Positions 18,867 through 27,591 of a DNA stretch of 64,000 bases are shown here, in pieces (position 1 is the stretch's first letter; every line of letters begins with the position of its first letter). Under the pieces are notes generated by a model. That model did no database searches, was not told the origin of the DNA, and saw nothing but the letters and a program-made list of their open reading frames with translations. The DNA is from Hyphomicrobiales bacterium (lineage in GTDB: Bacteria > Pseudomonadota > Alphaproteobacteria > Rhizobiales > Rhizobiaceae). The translations under genes were made by a program, and so were the position numbers. Location: contig UCIV01000017.1 in assembly GCA_900472575.1 (NCBI GenBank), forward strand, positions 62,001 through 126,000. Reading direction: 5' to 3'.

Positions 18867-20933
18867 ATGAACGACAAGAAGCTGCCGGATGGCGGTGTTC
18901 TCTATGACGAGATCGATGATGACGAGGATGACGCAGCGGCGCCTGATACGCCTGCCGACGCGACTGCCGCGACAATCGACTGGAACGAGGCGCTTAAGAA
19001 CGAAAGCGGCCTTAAGGGTGCCGATCTGATTGCCGAATTCGTCAAGCACCTGCCGAATACGCCGGGCGTCTACCGCATGTTCAATGAGGCCGGCGATGTG
19101 ATGTATGTCGGCAAGGCACGCAGCCTGAAGAAACGCGTCGGCAATTATGCGCAAGGGAGGCTGCATTCCAACCGCCTCACCCGCATGGTGCGCGAGACGA
19201 CGCATATGGAATTCGTCACGACGCGGACGGAAACCGAGGCGCTGCTTCTCGAAGCCAACCTGATCAAGCGGCTGCGCCCGCGCTTCAACGTGCTTTTGCG
19301 CGACGACAAGTCGTTTCCCTATATTCTGATCAGCGGCGATCACCGCGCTCCTGCTCTATTGAAGCATCGCGGCGCGCGGGCACGCAAAGGCCAGTATTTT
19401 GGGCCGTTCGCTTCCGCCTCCGCCGTCGGCCGCACGATCAATTCACTGCAGCGCGCCTTCCTGCTGCGCACCTGCACCGACAGCGTGTTCGAGACGCGCA
19501 CGCGACCCTGTCTTCTCTATCAAATCAAACGCTGTTCCGGCCCCTGCACGCATGAAATCAGTGATGCGGGGTATGCTGATCTGGTCAAGGAGGCATCGGA
19601 CTTTCTGTCGGGCCGCAGCCAGAATGTGAAGAACACGATCGCTGCCCAGATGCAGGAAGCTTCGGAAGATCTCGATTTCGAGCGTGCTGCAGTCTATCGC
19701 GACCGACTGGCGGCGCTTTCGCATGTCCAGAGCCATCAGGGCATCAACCCGGCCGGCGTCGAGGAGGCGGATATTTTCGCCATCCATCACGAGGGCGGAC
19801 TGACCTGCATCCAGGTCTTCTTCTTCCGCACCGGCCAGAACTGGGGTAACCGCGCCTATTTCCCCAAGGCCGATCCGCAGATGATGGCGGCCGAAGTGCT
19901 GAACGCTTTCCTTGCGCAGTTCTACGACGACAAGCCGGTCCCGAAACAGATCCTGCTTTCCGAAACGGTCGAGGAACAGGATTTGCTGGCGCTCGCCTTT
20001 TCCGAAAAGGCAGGACACAAAGTGGCGATCCTGGTGCCACAGCGGGGCGAAAAGCGCGATCTCGTCGATCACGTTCTCGCCAATGCCCGCGAAGCGCATG
20101 GCCGCAAGCAGGCCGAAACATCCTCGCAGGCGCGACTGCTCAAGGGATTGGCGGAGACATTTGCGCTACCCTATCAGCCGCGCCGCATCGAGATCTACGA
20201 CAACTCGCATATCATGGGCACCAATGCCGTCGGCGGCATGGTCGTGGCGGGGCCGGAAGGTTTCGTGAAGGGCCAGTATCGCAAGTTCAACATCAAATCG
20301 ACCGACATCACCCCTGGCGACGATTTCGGCATGATGAAGGAAGTGATGACGCGGCGCTTCTCCCGCCTCATCAAGGAAGAGGGGATTCCGGACCGCAGCA
20401 TTTCGGCTGGCACGAATGCCGAGGCAGCAATGGAAACGACCGGCGACGATATCAATGACGCCGCCTTCCCGGCATGGCCCGACGTGATCCTGATCGACGG
20501 CGGCCAGGGGCAGATGACGGCTGTCCGCGCCATTCTCGATGAACTCGGCATTCGCGATGTCGTCACCGCCATCGGCGTCGCCAAGGGCGTCGACCGCGAT
20601 GCCGGCCGCGAGCGATTCTTTGCCGATGGCAAAAGCGACTTCTCGCTGCCGCCGCGCGATCCGGTTCTCTATTTCATCCAGCGCATGCGCGACGAGGCGC
20701 ATCGGTTTGCGATCGGCTCGCACCGGGCACGACGCAAGAAGGAGATGATCAAGAACCCGCTGGACGAGATTTCCGGCATCGGACCGGGCCGAAAACGCAA
20801 GCTCCTGCAGCATTTCGGCACGGCCAAGGCCGTATCACGCGCGGGCCTCAACGATCTCATGGCCGTCGAAGGGATTTCAGAGGCTGTGGCCAAGCAGGTC
20901 TATAACCATTTTCACGAAACGAGGGCCAATTGA
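18867..20933 (+). CDS. uvrC: Excinuclease ABC subunit C
   Basis: Makes both incisions around DNA damage in UvrABC repair. The 688-residue protein has the N-terminal GIY-YIG nuclease ([19 protein letters not shown]), a Cys-containing region ([20 protein letters not shown]), a UVR motif near [20 protein letters not shown], the RNase H-like domain ([19 protein letters not shown] and [11 protein letters not shown]) and a C-terminal helix-hairpin-helix pair ([26 protein letters not shown]). The ATG at 18867 has GGAG with a 7-base gap; the N-terminal extension is acidic and Asp-rich, as in other rhizobia. pgsA follows 142 bases on. Confidence 0.96.
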   Translation: MNDKKLPDGGVLYDEIDDDEDDAAAPDTPADATAATIDWNEALKNESGLKGADLIAEFVKHLPNTPGVYRMFNEAGDVMYVGKARSLKKRVGNYAQGRLHSNRLTRMVRETTHMEFVTTRTETEALLLEANLIKRLRPRFNVLLRDDKSFPYILISGDHRAPALLKHRGARARKGQYFGPFASASAVGRTINSLQRAFLLRTCTDSVFETRTRPCLLYQIKRCSGPCTHEISDAGYADLVKEASDFLSGRSQNVKNTIAAQMQEASEDLDFERAAVYRDRLAALSHVQSHQGINPAGVEEADIFAIHHEGGLTCIQVFFFRTGQNWGNRAYFPKADPQMMAAEVLNAFLAQFYDDKPVPKQILLSETVEEQDLLALAFSEKAGHKVAILVPQRGEKRDLVDHVLANAREAHGRKQAETSSQARLLKGLAETFALPYQPRRIEIYDNSHIMGTNAVGGMVVAGPEGFVKGQYRKFNIKSTDITPGDDFGMMKEVMTRRFSRLIKEEGIPDRSISAGTNAEAAMETTGDDINDAAFPAWPDVILIDGGQGQMTAVRAILDELGIRDVVTAIGVAKGVDRDAGRERFFADGKSDFSLPPRDPVLYFIQRMRDEAHRFAIGSHRARRKKEMIKNPLDEISGIGPGRKRKLLQHFGTAKAVSRAGLNDLMAVEGISEAVAKQVYNHFHETRAN

Positions 20934-21018
20934 TCCCGCTTCCGAGCCTCGATCTGGCCTTTCGCAACTCTCGGCGGATCGCCTGTCACAATCGTCTGTA
21001 AAAAAGCCGCGAAACCGG

Positions 21019-21047
21019 TTGACGCTTGGCCTTCGACGCATCAACTA
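21019..21047 (+). promoter_or_regulatory. Possible promoter for pgsA
   Basis: TTGACG at 21019-21024 is a good -35 element. With a 17-base spacer the -10 would be CAACTA (21042-21047), which is weak. The pgsA ATG lies about 29 bases further on. Plausible but unproven. Confidence 0.35.
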
Positions 21048-21075
21048 GGGAACAACACGCAAGCATAGGTACGAT

Positions 21076-21663
21076 ATGGCTTCCCGCGCATACAATATCC
21101 CCAATCTTCTCACCTATGCGCGCATCGTTGCCGTGCCGGTGATCGTTCTCTGTTTTTTCGTCGAGGGGAAGCTGGAAAGCTCTGACACTGCCCGCTGGAC
21201 GGCGCTGTGGCTGTTTGTCATCGCCTCGCTGACCGACTATCTCGACGGCTATCTCGCCCGCATCTGGAACCAGACGTCGAATATCGGCCGCATGCTCGAT
21301 CCGATCGCCGACAAGCTGCTGGTCGCCTCGGTCCTGCTGCTGATGGCAGCGGATGGAACGATTGCCGGCTGGTCGCTCTGGGCGGCGATCACAATCCTTT
21401 GCCGTGAAATCCTCGTCTCGGGCCTGCGTGAATATCTCGCCGCGCTGAAAGTCTCCGTGCCGGTCACACGGGTCGCCAAATGGAAGACGACGATCCAGAT
21501 GGTATCGATCGCCTTCCTGCTCGCCGGTCCCGCCGGCGACAAGGTCGTACCTTATATAACCGAAATGGGTATCGCGCTTCTCTGGGTTGCTGCGATCCTG
21601 ACCTTCTACACCGGCTACGACTACTTCAAGGCCGGCGTAAAGCATCTGGTGGATGCGGATTGA
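21076..21663 (+). CDS. pgsA: CDP-diacylglycerol-glycerol-3-phosphate 3-phosphatidyltransferase
   Basis: Inner-membrane enzyme making phosphatidylglycerol phosphate from CDP-diacylglycerol. The CDP-alcohol phosphotransferase motif DGx2ARx8Gx3Dx3D is met exactly by the segment starting DGYLARIWNQ and ending MLDPIAD. At 195 residues with several hydrophobic helices it is typical. moaD begins 10 bases after its stop and moaE follows, so pgsA-moaD-moaE is probably one transcript, although the functions are unrelated. Confidence 0.95.
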   Translation: MASRAYNIPNLLTYARIVAVPVIVLCFFVEGKLESSDTARWTALWLFVIASLTDYLDGYLARIWNQTSNIGRMLDPIADKLLVASVLLLMAADGTIAGWSLWAAITILCREILVSGLREYLAALKVSVPVTRVAKWKTTIQMVSIAFLLAGPAGDKVVPYITEMGIALLWVAAILTFYTGYDYFKAGVKHLVDAD

Positions 21664-21673
21664 GGACTTTGGA

Positions 21674-21931
21674 ATGAAGGTCAATCTCATCTATTTCGCC
21701 TGGGTTCGCGAACGTATCGGCAAGACCGAGGAGGAAATCGAGCTTCCTGAAAGCGTCGTGACCGTTGGCGATTTGCTGAATCACCTGAAGGGCATTGGTG
21801 AGGTATACGAGGCTGCACTTGAATTTCCCGATGTGATCCGCGTGGCGATCAATCAGGAACATGTCGAGCATGACGAGGCGATCGCCGGTGCCCGCGAGAT
21901 CGGCATATTTCCACCGATGACCGGCGGGTGA
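21674..21931 (+). CDS. moaD: Molybdopterin synthase small subunit
   Basis: An 85-residue ubiquitin-like sulfur carrier. It ends in PPMTGG; the C-terminal Gly-Gly is activated and thiocarboxylated, and donates sulfur to precursor Z with MoaE. The N-terminal VNLIYFAWVRERIGKTEEEIELP is typical of MoaD. The ATG at 21674 has GAGG 8 bases upstream; an in-frame ATG at 21653 lies inside pgsA and is less likely. Its stop is 4 bases before the moaE GTG. Confidence 0.93.
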   Translation: MKVNLIYFAWVRERIGKTEEEIELPESVVTVGDLLNHLKGIGEVYEAALEFPDVIRVAINQEHVEHDEAIAGAREIGIFPPMTGG

Positions 21932-21935
21932 AGCG

Positions 21936-22400
21936 GTGAATGTCCCCTCTCCCACCATCCGCGTGCAGGCGCATGATTTCGATCTTCAGGCGGAAGTCGA
22001 TGCCCTGAGCGGTGGCCGCACGGATATCGGCGCGATCGTCTCATTCGTCGGGCTCTGCCGCAGCGAACAGGGCAAGCTTTCGGCGCTGGAACTCGAGCAC
22101 TATCCCGGTATGGCGGAAATGGAGATGAAGCGGATTGCCGATCTTGCGATCGAGCGTTTTTCGCTGATGGGGGCAACCGCCATTCATCGTCACGGCCGGA
22201 TCGAGCCGGGCCAGAATATCGTGCTGGTCATCGCTGCCGCGCCGCACCGGCAGGCCGCCTTTGACGGCGCCAATTTCATCATGGATTACCTCAAGACCTC
22301 GGCGCCCTTCTGGAAGAAGGAACATGCGACCGACGGCACCGCCGGAGCGTGGATCGAGGCCAAGGGCATCGATGACCAAGCGAAGAACAAGTGGGACTGA
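21936..22400 (+). CDS. moaE: Molybdopterin synthase catalytic subunit
   Basis: Large subunit of molybdopterin synthase, 154 residues. It carries GAIVSFVGLCRSEQ, LELEHYPGMAEMEM, IHRHGRIEPGQNIVLV and the catalytic KTSAPFWKKEH segment with the conserved lysines. The start is a GTG; the nearby ATG at 21940 is out of frame. It is coupled closely to moaD. The product supports molybdoenzymes such as the oxidoreductase at 10.5-12.6 kb. Confidence 0.94.
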   Translation: MNVPSPTIRVQAHDFDLQAEVDALSGGRTDIGAIVSFVGLCRSEQGKLSALELEHYPGMAEMEMKRIADLAIERFSLMGATAIHRHGRIEPGQNIVLVIAAAPHRQAAFDGANFIMDYLKTSAPFWKKEHATDGTAGAWIEAKGIDDQAKNKWD

Positions 22401-22412
22401 ATTCCACCTCCG

Positions 22413-23309
22413 TCAGATCGTTATCCGCTCCCGGCGGCTGAGAACAAGAAGCAGAACCAGCCCCGAAATTACCGCCAGATCGCGCCAGAAAATCGGGCCG
22501 TAGCCGCCCCATAGCGTTTCGGCTATCCCGACCAAAGCCGCCCCGGCCGCAGATTTGATCGGGCTTGAATGTCCACCAGCAGCGGCTATCAGCACGACTT
22601 TCAGACCGAAAAGCAGGCCGGCACCGAAATCCATCGTGCCGTAATAGGATGTCACGAGTATGCCGCAAACTGAGGCATAGAGGGCCGCCAGTGCGTAAGC
22701 TGAGACGAAGATCCACGCGGAATTGACGCCGGACAGCTCTGCCGCAAGGGCATCGTCGGACACCGCCCGCCAGCAACGGCCGAAACGGCTATGCGCAAGC
22801 GCGATATGGCCGGCGAAAACCATCACCAGCATCAGCGCCGTGTTGATCACTTGCAGCATTGTCAGCCCAACGGAAAAGTCAGAACCCTGCCAGAAGACGA
22901 TGCGGCCATTCAGGAAAGGCGGCAGCCAGAGTTCGCGCGTATCGGAAGCAAGCCGCGCACCTTCCATCAGCACCATCACCAGACCGAGTGAGGCGACGAT
23001 CATGGCATTCGGCGATATGGCTGAAAGCGGCCGCATGACGAACTGCCCGATCGCAGCACCTGCCCCTACCCCGCCGATCAATCCGGCCGCCGCACCAAGC
23101 CCCAGCGATGCAGGCAGAACAAGCCACAGCCGATCCCAGCCTATATGGGCGAAGAGAAGATAGATGTGGCAGGAAAAGGCGAAGATCGCACCGTAGGTGA
23201 TGTCAGCGCGGCGGGTGACGGCAAAGGCGATCGCATAGCCGAAAGCCAGCGCCGCGTAGAGCGATGCGGTCGGCAAAGCATTGGCGATTTGCTGCAGGAA
23301 ATAGGCCAT
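22413..23309 (-). CDS. Orphan branched-chain amino-acid-type ABC permease (LivH family)
   Basis: A 298-residue inner-membrane permease of the LivH/BPD_transp_2 family. It has about eight helices, with the typical YGAIFAFSCH region (LivH consensus ... GE..M.GAY) and the QFVMRPLSAISPNAMIVASLGL segment. The C-terminal GGHSSPIKSAAGAALVGIAE matches the family EAA-like loop. The ATG at 23309 follows GGAG with a 7-base gap. No LivM, LivG, LivF or binding protein is adjacent. It diverges from a CGNR regulator gene across only 65 bases. Confidence 0.85.
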   Translation of the reverse strand: MAYFLQQIANALPTASLYAALAFGYAIAFAVTRRADITYGAIFAFSCHIYLLFAHIGWDRLWLVLPASLGLGAAAGLIGGVGAGAAIGQFVMRPLSAISPNAMIVASLGLVMVLMEGARLASDTRELWLPPFLNGRIVFWQGSDFSVGLTMLQVINTALMLVMVFAGHIALAHSRFGRCWRAVSDDALAAELSGVNSAWIFVSAYALAALYASVCGILVTSYYGTMDFGAGLLFGLKVVLIAAAGGHSSPIKSAAGAALVGIAETLWGGYGPIFWRDLAVISGLVLLLVLSRRERITI

Positions 23310-23374
23310 CCGGCGCTCCAATACGTGAGATCGAATATAACTGGTAAAAGGCATTTTGGAAGTTATAATCGCCC

Positions 23375-23920
23375 ATGACCTTTTCATGGACACCACATCG
23401 TTTTGCCGGGGGTGCGCTGGCGCTGGACGTCGCCAACAGCGTCATCCTGCGTTTCGACCCTGCCCGCAGCGTGGATCGATTTGCCGAACCGGCGCAACTG
23501 AATGCATTTGCGAAAGCGGCAGGCGAATTCTCCGCGGAGCGTGCGCTGTTCGGCACGCCTTCTGCCGTGCCGAAGCCGAACCAGGCCTCTTTCGTTGCGA
23601 TGCGTGAGGCGATCGACCGTTATTTTCGGGCCTTTGTGAAGAACGAAGAAACTTCGCTTTTTCTCGCCTCGCTGCTGGAGGCAGCGGCAGTCATGTTGCG
23701 GATCGGGGCCAGAGGATCGCTTGAAACCGAGACGGCACATTCGGCTCTGAGGCTGCTGTCCGACACCGAAAGGAAAAGGATCAGGATCTGCGGCAATTGC
23801 GGCTGGCTGTTTATCGACCGCAGCAAGAACCGCAGCCGCATCTGGTGCGACATGACCGTTTGCGGCAACCGGGTGAAGGCTGCACGTCACTATCACGGCA
23901 GGAAGGATCGGCTGCCATGA
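23375..23920 (+). CDS. CGNR zinc-finger protein (ABATE domain)
   Basis: A 181-residue protein of the stress-induced CGNR family. The N-terminal ABATE domain contains FAGGALALDVANSVI. The C-terminal zinc finger has CGNCGWLFIDRSKNRSR, WCDMTVCGNRVKAARHY: four Cys and the CGNR motif. These are thought to be DNA-binding transcription regulators. It is divergent from the LivH-type permease, a common arrangement for a regulator and target, and its stop overlaps the ATG of the lipoprotein gene (ATGA). Confidence 0.85.
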   Translation: MTFSWTPHRFAGGALALDVANSVILRFDPARSVDRFAEPAQLNAFAKAAGEFSAERALFGTPSAVPKPNQASFVAMREAIDRYFRAFVKNEETSLFLASLLEAAAVMLRIGARGSLETETAHSALRLLSDTERKRIRICGNCGWLFIDRSKNRSRIWCDMTVCGNRVKAARHYHGRKDRLP

Positions 23921-24420
23921 AGGGCTCGGCGCTCGCTGCTGGTTTCGCAATCCTTCTTCTGGCTTGCTGCCAGCGGGAAACCGAGGGCAAGCTGGTCGAG
24001 CTTTCCGGGCGTCTATTCGTGTTCAACTATCGCGTCGCCACCGCCACCTATCTCGTGACGCTGAAAAAGCTTCGCCCATTGCCGGAGGGCAGCATCGTTG
24101 CGGCGGAGTTCGAAAATCCGAAGGGCGGTAATGCGCTCACGGCTCGGGAAAAGATCTTTTCGATCGACGAGAAGATCGTCATCCAGAGCCCGCATCTACA
24201 ATGCGTGCGCAAGGACCGCCCCTATGCGGTGACCATCCGAATCCTCTCGGCGGCGGGAGATACGCTGCAGGAGATCGAAACGAGCATTACCTCGGATGTC
24301 GACCAGAGCGTGCTTCCCGCCAAACCGCTCGTCGTCGGGCCGGGCTATACGCCCAATCCCGATGTCTTTCACGCGGATGGAAGCGAGGACATGTCGAGTG
24401 ACAGCAGTTGCCCTAGATAA
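23917..24420 (+). CDS. Hypothetical lipoprotein (YbaY-like)
   Basis: A 167-residue predicted lipoprotein: MKGSALAAGFAILLLACCQRE has a clear lipobox (LLAC) with Cys about residue 17. The mature domain VELSGRLFVFNYRVATATYLV plus beta-rich repeats resembles YbaY/HslJ-like type III secretion pilotin-related lipoproteins, but the match is only by pattern. It is translationally coupled to the CGNR gene by a 4-base ATGA overlap, so both are made together. The frame extends to 23797 in the CGNR gene without a ribosome site. Confidence 0.72.
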   Translation: MKGSALAAGFAILLLACCQRETEGKLVELSGRLFVFNYRVATATYLVTLKKLRPLPEGSIVAAEFENPKGGNALTAREKIFSIDEKIVIQSPHLQCVRKDRPYAVTIRILSAAGDTLQEIETSITSDVDQSVLPAKPLVVGPGYTPNPDVFHADGSEDMSSDSSCPR

Positions 24421-24421
24421 C

Positions 24422-24453
24422 AAAAAAGCCGGAGCGTCAGCCCCGGCTTTTTT
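24422..24453. terminator. Bidirectional intrinsic terminator
   Basis: AAAAAAGCCGG (24422-24432) and CCGGCTTTTTT (24443-24453) make a symmetric hairpin with A and T runs on both flanks, between the converging lipoprotein and ndk genes. It should terminate both transcripts. Confidence 0.88.
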
Positions 24454-24474
24454 CAATCATCAATCGTGCGGCGA

Positions 24475-24897
24475 TTAGCCGACGATTTCGGTTTCTGCGA
24501 ACCAGTAGGCGATTTCCTGAGCGGCGGTTTCCGGAGCATCCGAACCGTGAACCGAGTTTTCGCCGATCGAAAGGGCGAACTGCTTGCGGATCGTGCCTTC
24601 AGCAGCCTGGGCCGGGTTGGTCGCGCCCATGATTTCGCGGTTCTTCAGGATGGCGCCTTCGCCTTCCAGAACCTGAACGATGGTCGGGCCAGAGGTCATG
24701 CCTTCAACCAGTTCGCCGAAGAACGGACGTTCCTTGTGAACTGCGTAAAAGCCTTCGGCTTCACGCTTCGACATCCAGACGCGCTTGGACGCGATGATGC
24801 GCAGGCCGTTGTCTTCGAATACCTTGGTGATAGCGCCGGTCAGGTTGCGCTTGGTGGCGTCCGGCTTGATCATCGAGAAGGTGCGTTCAATCGCCAT
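24475..24897 (-). CDS. ndk: Nucleoside diphosphate kinase
   Basis: Equilibrates nucleoside triphosphates through a phosphohistidine. The 140-residue sequence starts [18 protein letters not shown] and contains the active-site [10 protein letters not shown] (His near residue 117). The ATG at 24897 with AGGA upstream gives the standard length; the frame extends 10 codons further to 24927 without support. It is monocistronic, ended by the shared terminator. Confidence 0.97.
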   Translation of the reverse strand: MAIERTFSMIKPDATKRNLTGAITKVFEDNGLRIIASKRVWMSKREAEGFYAVHKERPFFGELVEGMTSGPTIVQVLEGEGAILKNREIMGATNPAQAAEGTIRKQFALSIGENSVHGSDAPETAAQEIAYWFAETEIVG

Positions 24898-25013
24898 CTT
24901 GTCTATCCTTTGTTTCCAGGGGCACATTGCCAGGGGAAAGTTGGCGGTGTTTACCTGCCTTAATCGCCGGAAACAAGGGGGTTTTGGCTATTGTCACCCC
25001 GCGAAGCCGAATT

Positions 25014-25706
25014 TCACGCCGCCGTCACACTGCGCCCGACGCCCTCGTAAAGGTCGAGGCAGCGCTCGAACCACGCTGCAACCGGGTCATCGGCAGCCAG
25101 CACATTCCCGCCGGTGGTGATCCGCATCCACTGCAAAGCGCCGAACAGGATATAATCGGCAAATAGCGGACCATCGCCACCGATAAAATCCTGATAACCG
25201 AGCATCTGACGCATCGGCTCCAGCTTTGCCGCAAATCCGGCGACCGCAGCCTCACGCCCCGCACGCAGATCTTCCAGCGACCTGCCAAGCATCTTCTCGC
25301 GGGTCGTCCTGAAATAGGTCCGATCGGTCTCGTTCAGCATGTCGTGGATATCGGCAACCGCAATGCCGGTGATGGCGGGGTGGATGATGCTTTGCGAGAA
25401 CCGCTCGACGAACCGCGACAGCGCCTTGCCGCCCTCCCCGCCGAACAAGGTCGGCCGGTTCGGATAATGCTCCTCCAGATAAAGCGCGATATCGAAACTG
25501 TCGCGGATCAGTTCGTTGCCGTCCCGCAGGATTGGCACTGTCTTGGAAAATCCATTCTCCAGTTCCGGAATCTGAGTGAAGGGCGTCGGCTTCTCGATGA
25601 AGTCCAGCCTCTTGTGCTTCAGCGCCAGAACCACTTTCCAGCAATGCGGTGAGAAAGGGCGGCTCTCGTCGGCACCGCAGAGGGAATAGAGGATACGGGT
25701 GGTCAT
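25014..25706 (-). CDS. Glutathione S-transferase family protein
   Basis: A 230-residue two-domain GST. The N-terminal thioredoxin domain reads TTRILYSLCGADESRPFSPHCW and includes the TVPILRDGNELIRDSFDIALYLEE glutathione site. The C-terminal helical domain contains a GGDGPLFADYILFGALQW segment, the conserved N-capping Asp region. It resembles beta-etherase-like/fungal-type GSTs rather than the shorter one at 15.4 kb. ATG 25706 has GGAG upstream. Role unknown; likely detoxification. Confidence 0.86.
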   Translation of the reverse strand: MTTRILYSLCGADESRPFSPHCWKVVLALKHKRLDFIEKPTPFTQIPELENGFSKTVPILRDGNELIRDSFDIALYLEEHYPNRPTLFGGEGGKALSRFVERFSQSIIHPAITGIAVADIHDMLNETDRTYFRTTREKMLGRSLEDLRAGREAAVAGFAAKLEPMRQMLGYQDFIGGDGPLFADYILFGALQWMRITTGGNVLAADDPVAAWFERCLDLYEGVGRSVTAA

Positions 25707-25857
25707 GCAGGGAACTCCAAATCTTCCGATCGAAATTTGATGATGAGCAGGAATTTGGCTGCAATCCAATCAGAAGATTTCATGCGTTGCATAAGACCCG
25801 CGTGATGCGCTTTGCTGTAGATGGAAATTCTCAAAACGGGCCACGCGGGAGAACCAT

Positions 25858-26370
25858 ATGCAGCGCCATTTCCAGATGCTTGCCGATTACAACCACTGGG
25901 CCAACAACCGTGTCTATGATGGCTGCGCAGCACTGAGCAACGACGATTACCGTGCCGACCGCGGCGCATTTTTCGGCTCTGCGCATCGCACGCTTAACCA
26001 TCTCCTTGTCGCCGACCGGATCTGGCTGAGGCGCATCACAGGTATCGGCACGGCGCCGATGGAGCTGAATGTCATCCTGTTCGAGGATTTTGCCGAGCTT
26101 CGCGCAGCGCGGAAAGCAGAAGACGATCGCTTTGTCGCACTGACAAAATCGCTTTCACCGCAAGATTTCGAGCGCGCTGTGACCTATACGCCGGTCAGCA
26201 ATCCTGTTCCGGTCACCGATCCGCTCGCCGGCATGCTGGCACATGTGTTCAACCACCAGACCCACCATCGCGGGCAGATCCACACGATCCTGACCTCGCT
26301 CGGCCAGCCCTCCATCGTGCTCGACATGATTGCGTTTCTGAGGACGGATGGAAAACACTGGATGTCGTGA
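25858..26370 (+). CDS. DinB family protein
   Basis: A 170-residue four-helix-bundle protein of the DinB/YfiT-like metalloenzyme superfamily. It begins MQRHFQMLADYNHWANNRVY. The three metal-binding His are visible: one in LNHLLVADRIW, and two in FNHQTHHRGQIH. Many such proteins are thiol transferases or of unknown activity; the name comes from a damage-inducible Bacillus gene and does not by itself imply a DNA-damage role. It diverges from the GST gene. Confidence 0.88.
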   Translation: MQRHFQMLADYNHWANNRVYDGCAALSNDDYRADRGAFFGSAHRTLNHLLVADRIWLRRITGIGTAPMELNVILFEDFAELRAARKAEDDRFVALTKSLSPQDFERAVTYTPVSNPVPVTDPLAGMLAHVFNHQTHHRGQIHTILTSLGQPSIVLDMIAFLRTDGKHWMS

Positions 26371-26495
26371 ACTGGGCCTTAACCCTCTTTCGCACGAATC
26401 CGAGCCTCAATTGCAATCCATGGCCGTATTTCAGCGGATGTTAACGCGCTGTCGCAATCAATCGTCTTCACGCACGAACGATCAGGAGACGACGG

Positions 26496-27530
26496 ATGCC
26501 GACCCAGGCCCGAAAAGCAGCTCAGGACAGGACATTGCAGGCGGTAAGCCAACATATGGCCCGCATCGAGGTGAACGGCCTGCCGCGCAATTACGAGCTC
26601 TTTTACGAGGCTCATTGCGGCACCGATGTCGGGCTGTCGCGCGAAGTCATGGCCCTGCCGGTATCACCTAACCAGACGGCGCTGGACGAGATCGGCATCC
26701 GCTACCAACTGCCGGGCTTTGTTGCCAGCGGCCTGCCGAAATCCCGCAATCCGGATATCCTGCTGATCGCCAGCCTGCGCGAGAAGATGGCGAGCGGCGC
26801 CGAGCAGAAGCGTGGCTTCAGCCGAGCACTGGAAGCCGTTGCAAAGAGTCTGCGCGAGGATAACGGCGCCGGCCCCGGCGATATCCTTGCCGAAATCGAA
26901 TATCTCAGCGTCTCGCTTTCCGATGCCGTGGTCGCAGAAACGGAACTCGAAGCCGCCCTGCGTTCCGGCGCCAATCTTCTGACAGTTGCCGAACAGGACG
27001 CCTCCAGCGCCCGCGCCGTGATGCTGCGCGACCGGATGACCGGCCTGCCGAACCATGCCGCCTTCACCGAAAAGCTCGAAGCGCTTTATGCGGACGACAA
27101 CGAGAGCCGCGATACGGCACTCTTCCTCGTCGCCGTCAGCGACATTTCCGACATTGCCGACACCTATGGCGAGGCGGCAGCCACCCGAATCGTCAAGAAA
27201 ACCGCCGCTATCTTCCGCAAGACGATCAAGAAGGACGATTTCCTCGCGCGCATCGGCAAGGCAGAATTCGCCTTCCTGTTCCGCCATGTCGGCCGCGATG
27301 CGATCAAGCCGATAGCAAACCGCCTGACCGCTTCGATCAACGACAATCTCGTCTTCGCGACCTCCGAGGGCACGCCGGCGATCCGGCTTTCCATGGGAGC
27401 CTCCATGGCAACTGAGGCGTTTTCACCGCAGCAACTGCGTCAGCAGGCCGTGCTTGCGGCCGAAGCCTCACGGGCCTATCCGCGCACCAATGTGATCATT
27501 CACGGGAACACCGGCCGATCGGGCGTCTAA
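26496..27530 (+). CDS. Degenerate GGDEF-domain protein
   Basis: A 344-residue protein with a C-terminal GGDEF (diguanylate cyclase) fold: DRMTGLPNHAAF near residue 179 matches the conserved DxLTGLPN turn, and the active-site hairpin is IGKAEFAFLF (Gly about 254) where active enzymes have R-x-GGDEF. Loss of the GG and D residues predicts no c-di-GMP synthesis. The N-terminal 150 residues are helical with the NYELFYEAHCG motif seen in other Rhizobiales GGDEF proteins. There is no membrane segment. It may act as a binding or scaffold protein. GGAG lies before the ATG. Confidence 0.8.
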   Translation: MPTQARKAAQDRTLQAVSQHMARIEVNGLPRNYELFYEAHCGTDVGLSREVMALPVSPNQTALDEIGIRYQLPGFVASGLPKSRNPDILLIASLREKMASGAEQKRGFSRALEAVAKSLREDNGAGPGDILAEIEYLSVSLSDAVVAETELEAALRSGANLLTVAEQDASSARAVMLRDRMTGLPNHAAFTEKLEALYADDNESRDTALFLVAVSDISDIADTYGEAAATRIVKKTAAIFRKTIKKDDFLARIGKAEFAFLFRHVGRDAIKPIANRLTASINDNLVFATSEGTPAIRLSMGASMATEAFSPQQLRQQAVLAAEASRAYPRTNVIIHGNTGRSGV

Positions 27531-27591
27531 TCTGCGATCTGATCCGGGCGATCCCTTGCGTTGACAGCGTGTTTCGGCCAAAACCGCCGCC

